64,000 bases of DNA from NCBI GenBank assembly GCA_014529385.2, contig CM043950.1, positions 75,273,935-75,337,934 on the forward strand, given 5' to 3'. Source of the DNA: Adiantum capillus-veneris. Its lineage: Eukaryota; Streptophyta; Polypodiopsida; Polypodiales; Pteridaceae. Below, in pieces: positions 31,641 to 44,984 of the stretch. A program made the position numbers and the translations under genes. The stretch's first letter is position 1. Each line of letters starts with the position of its first letter. The notes beneath the pieces were generated by a model. It had not been told where the DNA came from and did not search any database. It saw nothing but the letters and a program-made list of their open reading frames with translations.

Positions 31641-34600
31641 GTTGAAGTACTTGATCATTTGTTTGGCTCATGCACCAACTTGCAATTGAGGTCCATATTT
31701 CCTTTTCTCAAGATCTCCAATCTGAAACTTTCTTTGTTCTTCTTTTGATTCCTTAAAAGGAGAATTGATCCCATTGGTTCTCTTTGTTCCGTCGCTGGGA
31801 GTGGAGTGCTCTTCCTCTTCTCATAGTTGAGTAGTTGGTGTAATATTGTCCTCTTTGTTTAATTCACTGCTAGAATCCATGTATGTTATAGGAAAGACAT
31901 CACATCCCCTGTAAGATAAGAATGTTTGGGCTTTGATACCACTATAACAGGCTTAGACAACCAGAAAAGAAATCAATAGCAAACAACCAAACACAAACTG
32001 CAACAAATTGAACTTAAATAGAGAGAAACAGAGAGAGAGAGAGAGTCGACATGAAGTGGCAAAGTTTTTCTTCCAAATGTATTGGTTCTAAAGACTGATG
32101 GTTTTTTCCTTGTTTATTTCTTTATTTCTTGTTCATGAAAGCACAACTATTGAGGGATCTCTTTGAGACTCTGCTCCCACCCACTCTACCAAAAAGAGAC
32201 CTAAGAGTACTCTTTTAAAAGTTACAATAGTCCTAAACATAGAGCCTCAAAACACTTCTTAAAGTACCTGCTTCTTAAAGCTAGTGCTAATTGTGGCTCA
32301 AAATTGGCACTACTATCCCTATAGCCACACCATGAGTCAGTGGATTTTATGACAAAAAATGCGATGGTCAGCTTGCCACATTAACATGGCATAAACCTTT
32401 ACGGTCTTCATCCTTGTTTAAAAGTGGGTCTTGCAAACCTTTGCATTACATAAAATCAGTCGGAGGTCCACATGCAAGATATATGTAAGAAAGCTTCAAA
32501 GGTATACAATGCGATCATGGGAGAAAATCCTAAAACAAATGACAATATACATATAGGGATAAAGATACTCTAATCATGTAGTGAAATGTAGCTATCTGGC
32601 TTGTGAAAACCTTAACAAGTCTACCCAAATCTTCGTCCACCTCATGTGATGTAGGAAAAACTACAATTTCCACTGCTATGTATATGACCCATGTAAAGCA
32701 TTCACCATAAAAACCTCATATAGTAGCTCAGAAAAGTTGACTACCTATGAAAACCCTAGGATGTGCCTCCAAAATCATCTACATCCACTCTTAACATTTC
32801 CTGATGATGTACCTCAAAAAGGAATGCGGATCTATGGAGAAACCATATTGTAATAGAGGTGGGAGGGCACAATCGTCCACAACAAAAGCCAAGGGAAGGT
32901 ACTAAGATGGGCATCTCTTTGATTAGAAAAACTCTCCCAAGGCCTTACTAAACTGACTCTAAAACAAGACCAAACTTACAAACTATCTATTATCTATCAA
33001 GCAGTTGGGCTCCACCATTGTTTACTCTTGCATGGTATTATAAACTCTAGTGTGTTCATTGCAATTGAGAAATGTGGACAAGCTACTACTATAGGTTAGC
33101 ACCACCCTTAGTTAAGGTTCTATTCTTGTACATTTGCGAGCCTCTCAAAGGACTTACATGTCTAGATAGGTCAATAGTTGCATACCCTCCCTTGCGTAGT
33201 ACACTCATTTGGGCATATAAGCATGTGACAAGTCCCTTCGGCTTGACCACTCCTAATTTCCTCCCTTGCGTATGGGATCCTATTGAGTGTACTACACAAG
33301 GGAGTTCCCTTCGGCTTGAACACTCCTAATTTCCTATATATGGGATCCTAGTGCTCTCCTTATTGATCGCAAAAATCTGCAATAGAGTGCAACCAATGCC
33401 CATAGTACCCATCAAGTACCAATGTTTCTATCCACAATACCTAGAACATTATATTTGGCCCATCATTTTTCATAAAATTAACCTTAGCATATGATCAAAT
33501 GTTATAGTTTCTAGACACTCCAAGCAAGATCAATAGCAATACACGAACAAAGACTCCAAATAATTGACGTGAACTTGAATAGATAAAAAAGAGAGAAAGG
33601 AGACTCGACATGGAACAACAAAATTCTATTCCCAAATGCATCGGCCCCAAAGAGTGCCCCTTTTGGTACTTCTTTAGTATTACTGAAAAAGGTACAACTC
33701 CTTGAGGGTCCATCACGTTGAGACTCTACGTCCAGATGCTCTCCAAATAATCCATTCTAATAGCTTTTGTTTCCAAAAGCATCTACTCTCAAAAGCACGG
33801 CTCTCGAAAATATCAATAGTTGCCATCACAAAAGACAAAATTTGTAAAGTAGTGACACATGGTAGCCAACCAAACCAATTCACAAAAAAAATTTCAACCC
33901 TCATGCTTTTTAGTTTTTAGGGCTTAGGCCCCTTTGTTGGTGCTCGTGAAGCTGATAGGGGTTAGGTTTTGAAAACCCTAACCACCTAGGCCTGCTCACC
34001 CACATCTTGTAATTCATAGATCTTCTGGGCTAGAGTTTTTAACTCAAAACTCTTGCCCTTTGACCTAGTACTTTCAAGTGGATGTGCAATGTCACCAACT
34101 TGTGATATTTTCTCTTGTGAAGGAATTTTAATTGCCCTCAATTATGCCTACAAAATAGCCAAAGGACAGAAACTTTGTATACATGCACTAGACTCCACAA
34201 AATTGACACTTCTGTGGAGGTATCAATCATTAATCATTCACATGTCTATTCAAGGTCTCAAAAACAAAACAAAAATTTGGGATCATGTTCTTTTGCCTAT
34301 GCCCATACCTAGTGTGTGAACTATCTCTTCTATAGTTTACAATCCAATCATCATATGAGTATGTAAGGGCACATGGTGCCTAGCACATTTGGCATGGTGA
34401 GTTGCACAAGAGTCCAAGATAGGCTCTCATATTTTTAGGATCCACATGTGGAAACTTGGTTGATCCCTTGACCCTTTAGAGAGTGACCAGTAGGAACCTG
34501 ATGAAGCTAGGGTGAGCTTGTTATGTATGAAGTGTGAAGTGCTTGGATGCCTTGGTGCATGTGGAATATATGTTTATTGTATTCATGAGTAAATGCTATC

Positions 34601-35128
34601 CCTTTTTCTTGTGGTATGACAGTGTGGATGGTGACTCCCACAACACTTTGGATAGACTAAAATTTACAGTTATAATGTTGAGGCATGGTGAATACACCTC
34701 AAGTGCTCATGATAACCTCCACTACTTAGAGCTTGTTCCTTGGTCAATTTGTAAGACAAAAGGGATTGAAGCATGCAAATCTCCACCCAGCCATGTCCTA
34801 TATAGGCTGTACCTTCGTAATAATAGGGCCCCATTCATCGCATGGCTCCATCTTGGCCCTTGGCCTGCCTCGTCGTACCCTAGTCCTGACATTACTTCCC
34901 CCTTGGAGAAATGTTCTGGTCCTCGAAAACAAAAGTGGTTATATCTTCATAAGAGCACTAATGTTTTCCACAGTGACATCCTTCATGGATCAAACTATTC
35001 ATTCAATCTGATCATAGTTTAGAAGGAGGTTCAATTAAACCAAGACTAACATCTTGATTGTCCACATTATTGTCCCTTTGCAATCCTGTTGTTATAACCG
35101 GTCCATAACCAACATAGTATGTAAACTA
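31641..35128. other. Unassigned DNA with old internal repeats
   Basis: Segments at about 31965-32200 and 33520-33760 are diverged copies of each other (both with ATCAATAGCAA, GAGTCGACATG or GACTCGACATG). They may be LTR remnants of one old element. A TGGTATCA-like site on the minus strand near 31935 would fit a primer site, but the adjoining LTR edge is not clear. A tandem duplication including CCCTTCGGCTTGA lies at 33235-33350. The open frame at 34534-35022 has no recognisable motif. Confidence 0.4.
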
Positions 35129-37909
35129 TGAGGGTGGAAGTGCAAAATAGACCGGGTGGCCTCTACACGAGGACTATGCACAATGGCCTCATCATGGGAG
35201 GTACACAATAGGGGCACCACCTAGCAAGATATGCAGCTAGGACGCATAGATATACACAATCAAACATTCCATGGAAAAAAAATTAAGATCCACGCCCAAG
35301 TGTGGGATGGGGTGTTCGAAAAACAAGATGAGAGGAATGGTGAGTGAGTGAGAATGAGCTACTACTTGTGCATGTAGTAAGGAAGATAATGAGGTAAGGT
35401 AAACATGCAAGTATGCTCACTTCTCATACAAGAGGTGGTGAATCCGTACACCTTAACACTAGGTTGGTAATGGGACACTTTTATGTCCTGTTAAGTGACC
35501 ATTTTCCTTGAATTATGTCAAGAGTTTCAAAATGGATTTTGAGGTGCTATCTATCTAGAAAGTTGTCTCATGAGCTGAAAAAAACTCGACATTTTTTTGG
35601 AATATCCTTGTACAACATTTCACAACCTAAACTGTGTGAAAAAACGGGTCCTATTTTTGACTTTTTTCAACTTTTTGCAACTATACCACGGTAGAATTCA
35701 TGTTTGTGAGGTCTATAATGCTAGAGAACTATCTTTAGTAGTCCTCAACATGTCCCGATGCTTCTAGGGAGAAATAAATATTAAAGTTGTAGGTTATGAC
35801 CAAATTACAAAAATTGTCAAATCTTGTTTTTTAGCCAATTTTAGCTCTTCTATGATTTTTTTGGTGTATTTCATGATATCCAAATGTATTTTTGATTTTC
35901 TATGTCGCATATTATAACATAAAGCTAATATTCCTTGAGTTTTCGGGCACCTAATACCCTATTTTGCATAGTACACAACGATGGTTGATTTTCTCAATTA
36001 GAGAAGAAAACGAAACATTTTAGTATATCAAGTATAGCTTTTTCAATATTGTTAGTTTCTTGTGACAACTACATGCATTTTGTAGGTAGTAACCATATCT
36101 AGCCATAAGGATCAAATTTGGCTAGATATTGAATAGTTTCTATGCGACTCTACAACTCATAATGTTGAACCCAGTTTTTGCATGTTTGCTCTATTTAACA
36201 CTTCATCTTTGTCCCCAAGATTCCCCTTGGTAAGAAATGTATTATCCTTTTGACATGCTCCATGGCTCATTATGAACAGAAAGGAAAATATGGAACTAAG
36301 AAAACATGCATATATTATTTGTATTCAGCGTGGCTATAGAAACTTTGATAATAGGTTTGCAGAATGGTAAAAATTCAACTTTTTTGTACCTATTTATTTT
36401 GGCAAAACAAAAAATAGTGAGTGAGAAGCGATCATATGTTATGATCACCAACCCATTGAAGTTAACTAGGGAATTTATCTGAAGTCCTACAAAAATCCCT
36501 AATCTTATTTTTATGCAACAAAACGTAAGAAATGTCTGTTTTGATGAAAATGCACTGGTCCATCAACTTTGGAGGCTTGGTGTGACCAAAAGATGACAAA
36601 TTTTACAAGTTTCTTATTTTTTCCATGTGTAGTAGGCCTTGAACTATAACCTCATTAAAGGATTTTACAAAATGAGTGGATCTACTATGGTTTTGGACGT
36701 TTTTTTCAAAACCCTGAAAGGACACTTTTATGTCCTGTTAGGTTACCAACCTAGTGTTAAGATGCAAGTAGCAAGATGACAGGAATATGAGAGGGAGAGA
36801 GAGAGAGTATTTGTATGGTGTGGTGAATCTGCATACCTCAACATAAGCCAAATGGAAAGAAAAAAGCATAAACCATACTCACAATGAAGTCTATCCCAGA
36901 AAACACAAGGTAAGGCACCAAGATGGAGTGTGTTGATTTCTTGCAAAAGATGAATACAATAGGTAGCATAGGGCAAGAATATGAGAAGGGGACAAGACTG
37001 TAGTATGCATAATGGAGGGATGGGAGTTGATGGCAAAGAATATCATGAGTGTAGTCATCATTCTTCTTCTAGAAATCGCACCTTCAATCCTTCATTATTA
37101 CAAGTGTGTGGAGACATTGTTCTCATTTTGTGCATAGTGATGGTGATGGTGACGGTGTTGTGATTATGTGATTAAGGTTCACGCTACTAGCATGTAGCAC
37201 AAGGGTGTGTATGTGTAGGTGTGTGGGTATGGGACAGTGTGCATATGTGGTAGTGTGTGTGTGTGTGTGTGTGTGGTCAATGTACAAAAGAAAAGGCCTC
37301 CTTCTATAGGCCAGGAGAGTGATTAGAAAAGATTTTATGAGCAAGAAGAGTTATCACAAAGTAAACTCAGCTAGAGGCATTTCCCCAATGAGAGAGCATG
37401 TGCCCTGCTTATTGACAAATTTCCTCCTAATTGCCTTCATCATGGCAAGCTTTTTCTACATGCCTCCTTCCATAGCTTGAGTCCAAGAGCTTCCTTAATA
37501 AGAGAAAATCTAGTAGTAATGGAAAGAAACCTATAAAAAATTATGTGTATGGTGGAGTTGGATAATCATGACTTCTTCCCATTTGGGCAGATAGGCTCCA
37601 CCATTTTAGTCATATCTCCCAAACCGTAGCTCCAAAAATCTAAAACAAATAAGGGCCAGAGGATGAGCTCAACGCCTACAACTTTGATGTTGAGCACTTT
37701 TCCCAATTTGGAATGGAAAAAAAAGAGAAAAATACTACAAATATATGTGTTAGTCTCTTCCCTTCCCAAAGTCTATCACGTGGTCCCCTCTTGACTTCAT
37801 GTAAAAGCCTTGTGTCCACAAGTGCATTAGGCTTGAATTTGATAATATTTTGTTGACTCCAACTCCATAATGCATAAGAGTCTCTTCCCTTTTACAATTG
37901 ACTTTTACT
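35129..37909 (-). repeat. 3' LTR of the gag-only element, split by a transposon
   Basis: Matches 40768-42209 in two blocks, 35129-35456 and 36757-37909. The gap is filled by the inverted-repeat transposon at 35457-36756. Confidence 0.88.
35457..36756. mobile_element. 1300-bp non-autonomous TIR transposon, CACTA-like ends, TTAA flanks
   Basis: The ends are perfect inverted repeats, CACTAGGTTGGTAA at 35457-35470 and its complement at 36743-36756. TTAA lies on both sides (35453-35456 and 36757-36760). The sister LTR has a single TTAA at the matching point (41092-41095). Near each end there is a copy of GGACACTTTTATGTCC, which can fold on itself (GGACA/TGTCC). No open frame of note lies inside. 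The termini begin CACTA, but CACTA elements make 3-bp duplications. A TA duplication with ends ACACTAGG would also fit. The superfamily is open. Confidence 0.85.
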
Positions 37910-39209
37910 CTTCACAATGGGAATCCTATGACTTCCAAAATTTTGTGCCAATATCCTCCAGGATCCAAGATAAAGAATAGGATAGCCTGCAATGTCCTAA
38001 GAATAATACTTCTTGCTTCATGACAAAAAGGATAGGATTTGTAACTTCCATAAGTGAAAGGATAGTTGATTACTCTAGCTCCTTCTTAGATAATACTTAG
38101 GATCATAATCCCCAAGATTGTACCAAGAGTCCTCCATTATCACCTCCTTGTTGATGTGGAAAGCTCCAATTGTCTTTAGAACGCAGCCTACCACTATGGG
38201 TGAAGCTAGTAAAAGAGTCATTATCCTCTTGAGTGCTGTCAAAACCAAACATTGCATTCTAGGATGTTGGTAATAAGCCACAAACCCTAAAGCTCAAAGA
38301 CAAGCTTGATAGATGTTGTACCAAAGTATAGCATATACAAAAGATAGGCTACAATCCACATGTTGAAAAACACTTCATCTCAAGTATATGCATACAAGAC
38401 CATACTGCCATCTTTATCACATTGGGATTTGTTCTTTGTGACCCTTATGCCAATCCCTTGTGCTAAGGGTTTGTTAAAGCTTTTCATAAATGCATCTAAC
38501 ACACTACAATCAGACATAATCTCTACATCTAGGTTGACAAACCTAGATCACCAATAGGTTGCCATTGCATCTACTTGCTTAAGAATCTCCTTCGTGTGGA
38601 ATTCAAAGTCCCACTCCTTGACGACAACCATTTGAGTTTTGTGTGCAATTGCTTCCTTTGATTGGTGTAGCTCCAAAGACTTCATGCTTCCTTCTTGCAA
38701 TTTTATATCTGGTGGATCCACCTTTTTGTGATCAGTAAGAATGAGACCCATGATTTCAAGAGATTTGTCACTATCATGTGTTGTGGTATATTCCTCCTCC
38801 ATTGATGTTGTAGTAAAATTTCTAGAGAGTGCACTAGTCTCTCGGTCCATCCCTTGCTGCTTACTGGCCTTCGTGTATGGGATCTCATTTCCCTTTCTAG
38901 CTTACATATTGAGAATTCTTGTTGCCAAATATTGATTTCCTCTCATGGCCATGAGCCATGATATCTCTTACATAATTGGGTAGCCCTCCCTCTTAGAGAT
39001 GCTCTTGCCCTACATATAAACATCACTCACAAGATCACAAGATTCTATAGACTCACCAATTGTGAAATTTGAAATGACAATCTCTTGTTGTGTCTTAGAC
39101 TTCCTCTTGATTGACTTCCCCTTGGACTTCATCTTTTCTTTCCTTTGTGAAGCTTCATCATGTCTATAGTGATTAAATCCTATGGTGTCTACCTCTTGAG
39201 CATTGGTCT
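37910..39209 (-). other. Degraded internal region of the gag-only element
   Basis: Minus-strand frames continue after gag with a Lys-rich stretch (KMKSKGKSIKRKSK) and a fragment at 38548-38850. I cannot match any of this to protease, RT or integrase. Confidence 0.45.
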
Positions 39210-40102
39210 TTACCCTCCTCTATTCCCTTGATGTGTTTTTGAGTGCATAGGTTGTTGTAGGATTTGCACAGGTGGTGCTTGTTGCAGTGGCCTTGGTGGT
39301 TGGCGTCTTGCTCTCAATGGTGAAATTTGGTTTTGTTTGGCTCCTCTATTGAAATTTTTCCTCCTTGGGTGTCGATAGTAATACATGTCATGGACATCTT
39401 CTCCACAATTGTAGCAGTGGTATTCTTGGTTTTTCCTTTGTTGTCCTCTCTCTTGCTCTTGATTGCAATTGTGTACATGTCCTTGCTGCACCAAATGCAC
39501 AGATAGATTCTCAAGCTGTGTGGCGATGTGACTCAATAGGTCTTGATGCTCTTCTGATGCCTCTTGTGATTGGATTCTCTGAGCAGCTGCTGTAGTTACT
39601 AGGGCTAGTTGGACTGAACTTGATTCCTCTAACTCTTTGACTCTTGCTTGCATGTGCAACATCTTGTCTTTAAGGCGGGCTACTTCCACTGCCAACTCAT
39701 ATATTGCAAGTAATATACCCTTCACCTTCTCCTTAAGCGATGACCACAGGCCAGCAATGAAATGGTTCTTCTTCAAGAAATTGGGTGCTCCTTCACCGTC
39801 CTCTAGTGAGGCAACACATCACTCCTACAAATCCACAAACCTGGACTCATATGTGGCATACTCTAGCAGACTTCCCTGCTTTAACTCTGTCATAGTAGCC
39901 ACCATAACTTTTTTGAGTTTGTTTTTCCACCAAACCTCATCACAAATGAAGCACGTAGTAAGTCCCATGCATCCTTAGTAGCTTGGCCCAAATCATTGTA
40001 CCAAGACTTGGCCTCTACTTTAATCAGTAGAGGAAATATTTGTAGCCATGAGGCGGCATCATCCTTGTTGGAAACCACACAAGCGATGTCAAAGTTATCC
40101 AA
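39210..40102 (-). pseudogene. gag: Decayed gag of the LTR element at 35129-42209
   Basis: The N-terminal gag part (LDNFDIACVV, AASWLQIFPLLIKVEAKSWY, FVMRFG) is at 40102-39930. A shift and stops separate it from FLKKNHFIAGLWSSLKEKV (near 39776) and from a damaged CCHC knuckle (CYNCGEDVHDMYYYRH, last Cys lost) at about 39420-39370. It ends in a Gln/Pro/Arg-rich tail. The layout matches the Tat Gag at 10279. Confidence 0.75.
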
Positions 40103-40748
40103 AAATTCAGTGGTGAATCAACAAGCAGACACCCATAATTTATTTATTTTATTTTTATATTTTTTGGAAAATGACTTAGTGATTCATAAAGATTTATACA
40201 TGGGTGGAAACATTAAGCAATAGCTAAGAAGAGCACAAGGCTAGAATAGAGTAAGCTTACATCAAAAGAGTGGTAGTAATCAAGAATGGGCTAGATGATG
40301 GGATGTGGGGATCTAAGGATTTTGCCAAGCATCTATGATCCGAATAGGAATACATTTACTTCTGGTAGACTATCTTCCTATCAATGTACACATTTACATG
40401 CATGTGCTGCAAGAAACAAAAAGGGAAGACTTCTAAACTATTGTCATTATCCATGTTGGGTGTAGGGAAACACTTTGACCACTAGAGTTGCATACCTTAA
40501 GTGTTGACAAGGTGACAACTTCGTCCCAGGCCTCTACCTCTTATTGAATTCCACATGATCATCCATATTGGGTTCAAAACAGATTGAGCGAGAAGAGTCT
40601 ACCTCAATCGGCATTCAATTTTGCACGCGGTGGTGATGCTTGGGTGGTCATACTTGACTTGAACTCTCTAGGCCTAGAAAGAGCGTAGGCTTCCTTGCTT
40701 CCACCAAATGCTTTAGGTTTTATAAACAACAAATCTTTGCAAATCTCT

Positions 40749-40767
40749 CCTTAGTGGGGGCACCAAA
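40749..40767 (-). promoter_or_regulatory. Primer-binding site of the gag-only element
   Basis: TTGGTGCCCCCACTAAGG on the minus strand, next to the LTR end. It nearly matches the first primer site of the Tat element. Confidence 0.75.
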
Positions 40768-42209
40768 TGAGAGGTGGAAGTGCAAAACAAACAGGGTGGC
40801 TTCCACACCAAGACTATGTACGATGGCCTCGTCATGGGAGGTACATAATAGGGGCACCACCTAGAAAGATATGTAGCTAGGACGCATACATATACACAAT
40901 AAAATGTGCCATGGAAAACAATTTCAGGATCCACGCACAAGTTTGGGATGGGGTGGTCGGAAAACAAGATGAGAGGAATGGTTAGTGAGTGAGAATGGGC
41001 TGCTACTTGTGCATGTAGTAAGGAAGATAATGAGGTAAGGGAAACATGCAAGTATGATCACTTCTCATACAAGAGGTGGCAAATTCACACACCTTAAGAT
41101 GCAAGTAGAAACATGATAAGGAATATGAGAGGGAGGGAGAGTGTGTGTGTATGGTGTGGCGAATCTGCACACCTCAACATAAGCAAAATGGAAAGAAACA
41201 ACCATAAACCATACTCACAATGAAGTGCATTTCAAACAACACAAGGTATGGCAAGCAAAAGATGGATACAATAGCTAGCATACGGCAAGAAGATGAGAAG
41301 GGGACAAGACCGTAGGATGCATAATGGAGGGATGGGAGTTGATGGCAAGGAATATCATGAGTGTATCCATCATTCTTCTTCTTGAATTCATGCCTTCAAT
41401 CCTTTGTTACAAGTGTGCGGAGACATGGTGCTCATTTTGTGCATGGTGATGGTTCATGCTACTAGCATATAGCACAAGGGCGTGTTTGTGTAGGTGTGTG
41501 GGTATGTGGGTATGGGATACTGTGCATATGGGGTAGTGTGTGTGTGTGTGGTCAGCTTACAAAAAACAAGGCCTCCTTTTATAAACCAAGAGAGTGATTA
41601 GGAAAGAGATTATGAGAAAAATCAATTATCACAAATTAAACTCAATTAGAGGCATTCCCCCAATGAGAGAGATTTGTGTGCCTTGCTTATTGGACCAATC
41701 TCCTCCTAATCGCCTTCATCATGGCAAGCTTTGTCTTCATGCCTCCTTTCATAGCTTGATTCCAAGAGCTTCCTTATAACATTTGAGAGAAGCTTGATAA
41801 AATAAGAGAAAATCCAACAATAATGGAGAGAACCCTATAAAAATTTATGTGTGTGGAGTTGGATAATCATGACTTCCTCCCATGTGGACAATAGGCTTCA
41901 TCATTTTGGCCATATCTCCCAAACCGTAGCTCCAAAAATTATTAAAAAAATAAGATCCAAAAGATCAGCTCAACACCTACAAGTTTATTGTTGAAAACTT
42001 TTTCCAATTTGGAATGGAAATAATGGAGAAAAATACCACAATAATATGTGTCCATCTTTTCCCTTCCAAAATTCTTCTACGTGGTCCCCTCTTGATTTCA
42101 TGTGCAATACTTGTGCCCACAAGTGAATTAGGCTTGAATTTGATTTATATTTTGTTGACTCCAACTCTATAATGCATAATTCTCTTCCCTTGTACTATTG
42201 ACTTTTACA
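40768..42209 (-). repeat. 5' LTR of the gag-only element
   Basis: Starts (minus strand) TGTAAAAGTCAATAG and ends CACCTCTCA. Carries the empty site for the 1300-bp transposon at 41092-41095. Confidence 0.86.
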
Positions 42210-44880
42210 AGTGAGCGTCAGGTAGTGACCATCGGGTAGAATCAGCATCCAATGAATTTTTCTTTTTTCATAGGGTTTGTTCCTACCTCTTCTTATTTTT
42301 GAGAACCAAATGTGTCAAAACCATAGCTATGTACAAAATAAATATATAGGTTTTTTGTGATTTTTATGCATCAGGTCCCTCCTCCCTGCCACGAAGCCTT
42401 GAAGCCTTCTCTCATCAAGTGCATACCAATAGAGAGGTGGTCCAAAATTTGAAAAGCCACCCTCAAATCCATTTAGAACTTACTTGAGTATCCTAAAGGA
42501 GTTACCACAACCAAGATGTACTCAAAGAGTACCACTTTTCACTTTCCCTGGAAGTAATCGTGGTGTGGCTGACGTAACTCATTAGTAAAGTATAAGTCCT
42601 TGACTTGTTATCTTATCATATCAGTAAATAACCCCACCATAACTAGTGTTCAAGGTTAAGAACTTGACTTAATCATCAAGAAATCAAACCTAGTTGCAAA
42701 CATTCTTTTCCTTATGGTAAGAAAATTCCAACTAGAGAAATACATGCTTTCTAATTGAATTTCTTGGTGATAATGTACATGGTTCACATATCCTTTAGCA
42801 AAATATTACACTTCTTAATCTGCCTATCCTTTTTGGATACTAACAATGTTGAGGTGTGTTTCCCCATGGTTTACAAACAGTATTCCAAAATGACTGGTAA
42901 ACAGGGATCACGATGTCATACAATATTGTTGAGGAATCAACAACAATGACATGCATAACCATCTTGGTTAGCTTGAAAGATCCACAAGCACTCAAACCGA
43001 TCCATGACCTCTATTGGTGATTGGTAGATCCAAAAGCAATCTCATGAAGATACTGCACATAGACTGCAAAATGCTTCATAAGAAACTAATGTGATGAATA
43101 CGCATGCCACTCCAAATGAGTCTTTCATAAACTAGTTTCTAGGGTCCATAACACCTAGTGTGTATGCATTTAGCAAAAAAAATCCGAACGTTCATATTCA
43201 TGATCATACTTGCCAATACTTATGGCAAATGAGATGCTCCTAGCACACATGAAAGAGAAGTATAAATCATTTTGAAAAGAAACTAAATACTCTCTATTGC
43301 AATCATTTGCAAGCCTTGCTGAAATGTTTGAACCATGATAGAATATGAGACAGAAGTCACTGAAATGTTTGAACCAGGATAGAATATGAGACAGAAGTCA
43401 CTTCTAGGTACAAACAATGAAACATTTTTATTAGCAATACATAGCCTTGCTATATTATAAACAACCATTTGTTAATGTTGTTTAACAACACTTGTAACCT
43501 TAACAAGTCGTTCTAAGTACTAAAAAATTCCTTGGCACTGAAATTGTTCCTGATACCACATGCTAAAAATGATCTATAAAATGGATTTGACTAGCACCTA
43601 AGGACTTTGTCGCGACATATGATTGAAATAGTAGGCACCAATGTCAGCCCCAAAGACTCATGTTCTCCACATGTGGAATATGTGTCAGATAAGGATGTCC
43701 ATAAGAACAATCTCCTTCAAGTACGTGATGTACTTGTGTGTGGAGGCAACTGCAAATACTCAGTGACGTGAGTGAGAGGGATCCTCATTAACCTTCTTCA
43801 CACTGGCAAAGCTAGACTCCTTCAGTTCCCAGACCATGTTGTATCCCATGTGACAATATGTGCCAAAGAAAACCCTACATGTAGGTCCATAACTGCATAA
43901 TGAAAAAGTGTATGCTGGATACAACATTCAAAAATACTTTGCTCCTACATGAACTTATCATATCTCTCAAAGAGAAAAATGAAGGAAAACATAGACATTT
44001 ATGCATCCTACTTGGAAAAGTAAACAAAAAAATATTAAAGAAAGATACAAAACCAATTTAGATGCGTACTTGGAGGTTGAACATAGTGTTCACTTACTTA
44101 TAGTCCAATGCACCTGCCCAAATTTTCTGTCTGCAAAGGCCTAGAAACACTAATTAAAAATTAGTGAAATTCAAGTAGTATTGTGCATGCAACCCTACCC
44201 TTTGGTTAGAATGCGCATCATCAAACCCCTTGGTTAGACTTTGTAGAGAAATTGCTCCACTAGTAGCCAATATAAATTGAAGTCAACTTTGAAAGTTGAA
44301 CTTGTCCACCACCCGTTGGAATCGTGTGGACTTCTTTCCTTGAAGTTGCAAGTGTGAAGATTCCAAGAATTGACCATCAACACTTAATAAGTGATTTAGT
44401 AATCACGAATTGGGTCTTACCCCCAAGTGATGCTCATATAGACACGCTCATTTCTATCTAGATAAAATAGGAGATCCCTTCAAGTTGGAATCGTATTCAC
44501 AACTCGATCTTTTCTAGACCTGAAAATCCATAATCTTCGGTTTTGTGTGAGCAATTGTGTTATAAAAAATACTTGCTTCATACACCTTTGTAGATATAAG
44601 CCTTTACGAGTTTAGACTTTTAAAAGCTCAATTTGATCTTTACACTTAAAGTATGTACTGTGAAAATAACACCCAGTAATGGCAAGATACTTGCTTGTCC
44701 ATTAGAATTGATGCGTACCTAGCTGGATAGAATTGTTTGATCTTGAAAGCAGTCACTGAAGGATTACAAAACATATGGATCTTCTAAATCCCAAAATAGA
44801 TGGCTCTTAGCTTTTCATGTAACCATATCGACATAGAAAGATTGTACTAATATCATGTCTAATCACGTAGAGAATTAGGA

Positions 44881-44917
<37 letters not shown>

Positions 44918-44984
44918 CTCGGCTGAGAAAAATCCCTTATTGTATTGGTGTATGCCCCTTATGAATGCTTCTATCTAAGTTGAG
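42210..44984. other. Unassigned AT-rich DNA
   Basis: No gene or element recognised. A 41-bp tandem duplication lies at 43319-43400 (CTGAAATGTTTGAACCA...). A TGGTATCAG-like site on the minus strand near 43555 is not supported by an LTR edge. A (GA)n run lies at 44887-44914. Confidence 0.5.

Larger units (their letters stand above)
35129..42209 (-). mobile_element. Old gag-only LTR retrotransposon, Tat-related
   Basis: Two LTRs of about 1.45 kb (35129-37909 without its insert, and 40768-42209) enclose only 2.86 kb. On the minus strand they run from TGTAAAAGTCAA to CACCTCTCA. The primer site TTGGTGCCCCCACTAAGG is the same kind as in the Tat element at 9376. Inside there is a decayed gag but no RT or integrase that I can see. 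The flanks (AACTA and AGTGA) do not form a clear target duplication. LTR divergence is several percent, so the insertion is old. Confidence 0.75.

Noticed and set aside
31925-31950. Primer-site-like sequence (TGGTATCAAAGCCC on the minus strand)
   Set aside because: No LTR ending in CA abuts it, and no coding remnant lies on the expected side. It may be a relic but cannot be supported. The same holds for 43551-43563.
34534-35022. 162-codon open frame
   Set aside because: No domain, ordinary composition for noncoding DNA here, and a second frame overlaps it. Not called as a gene.
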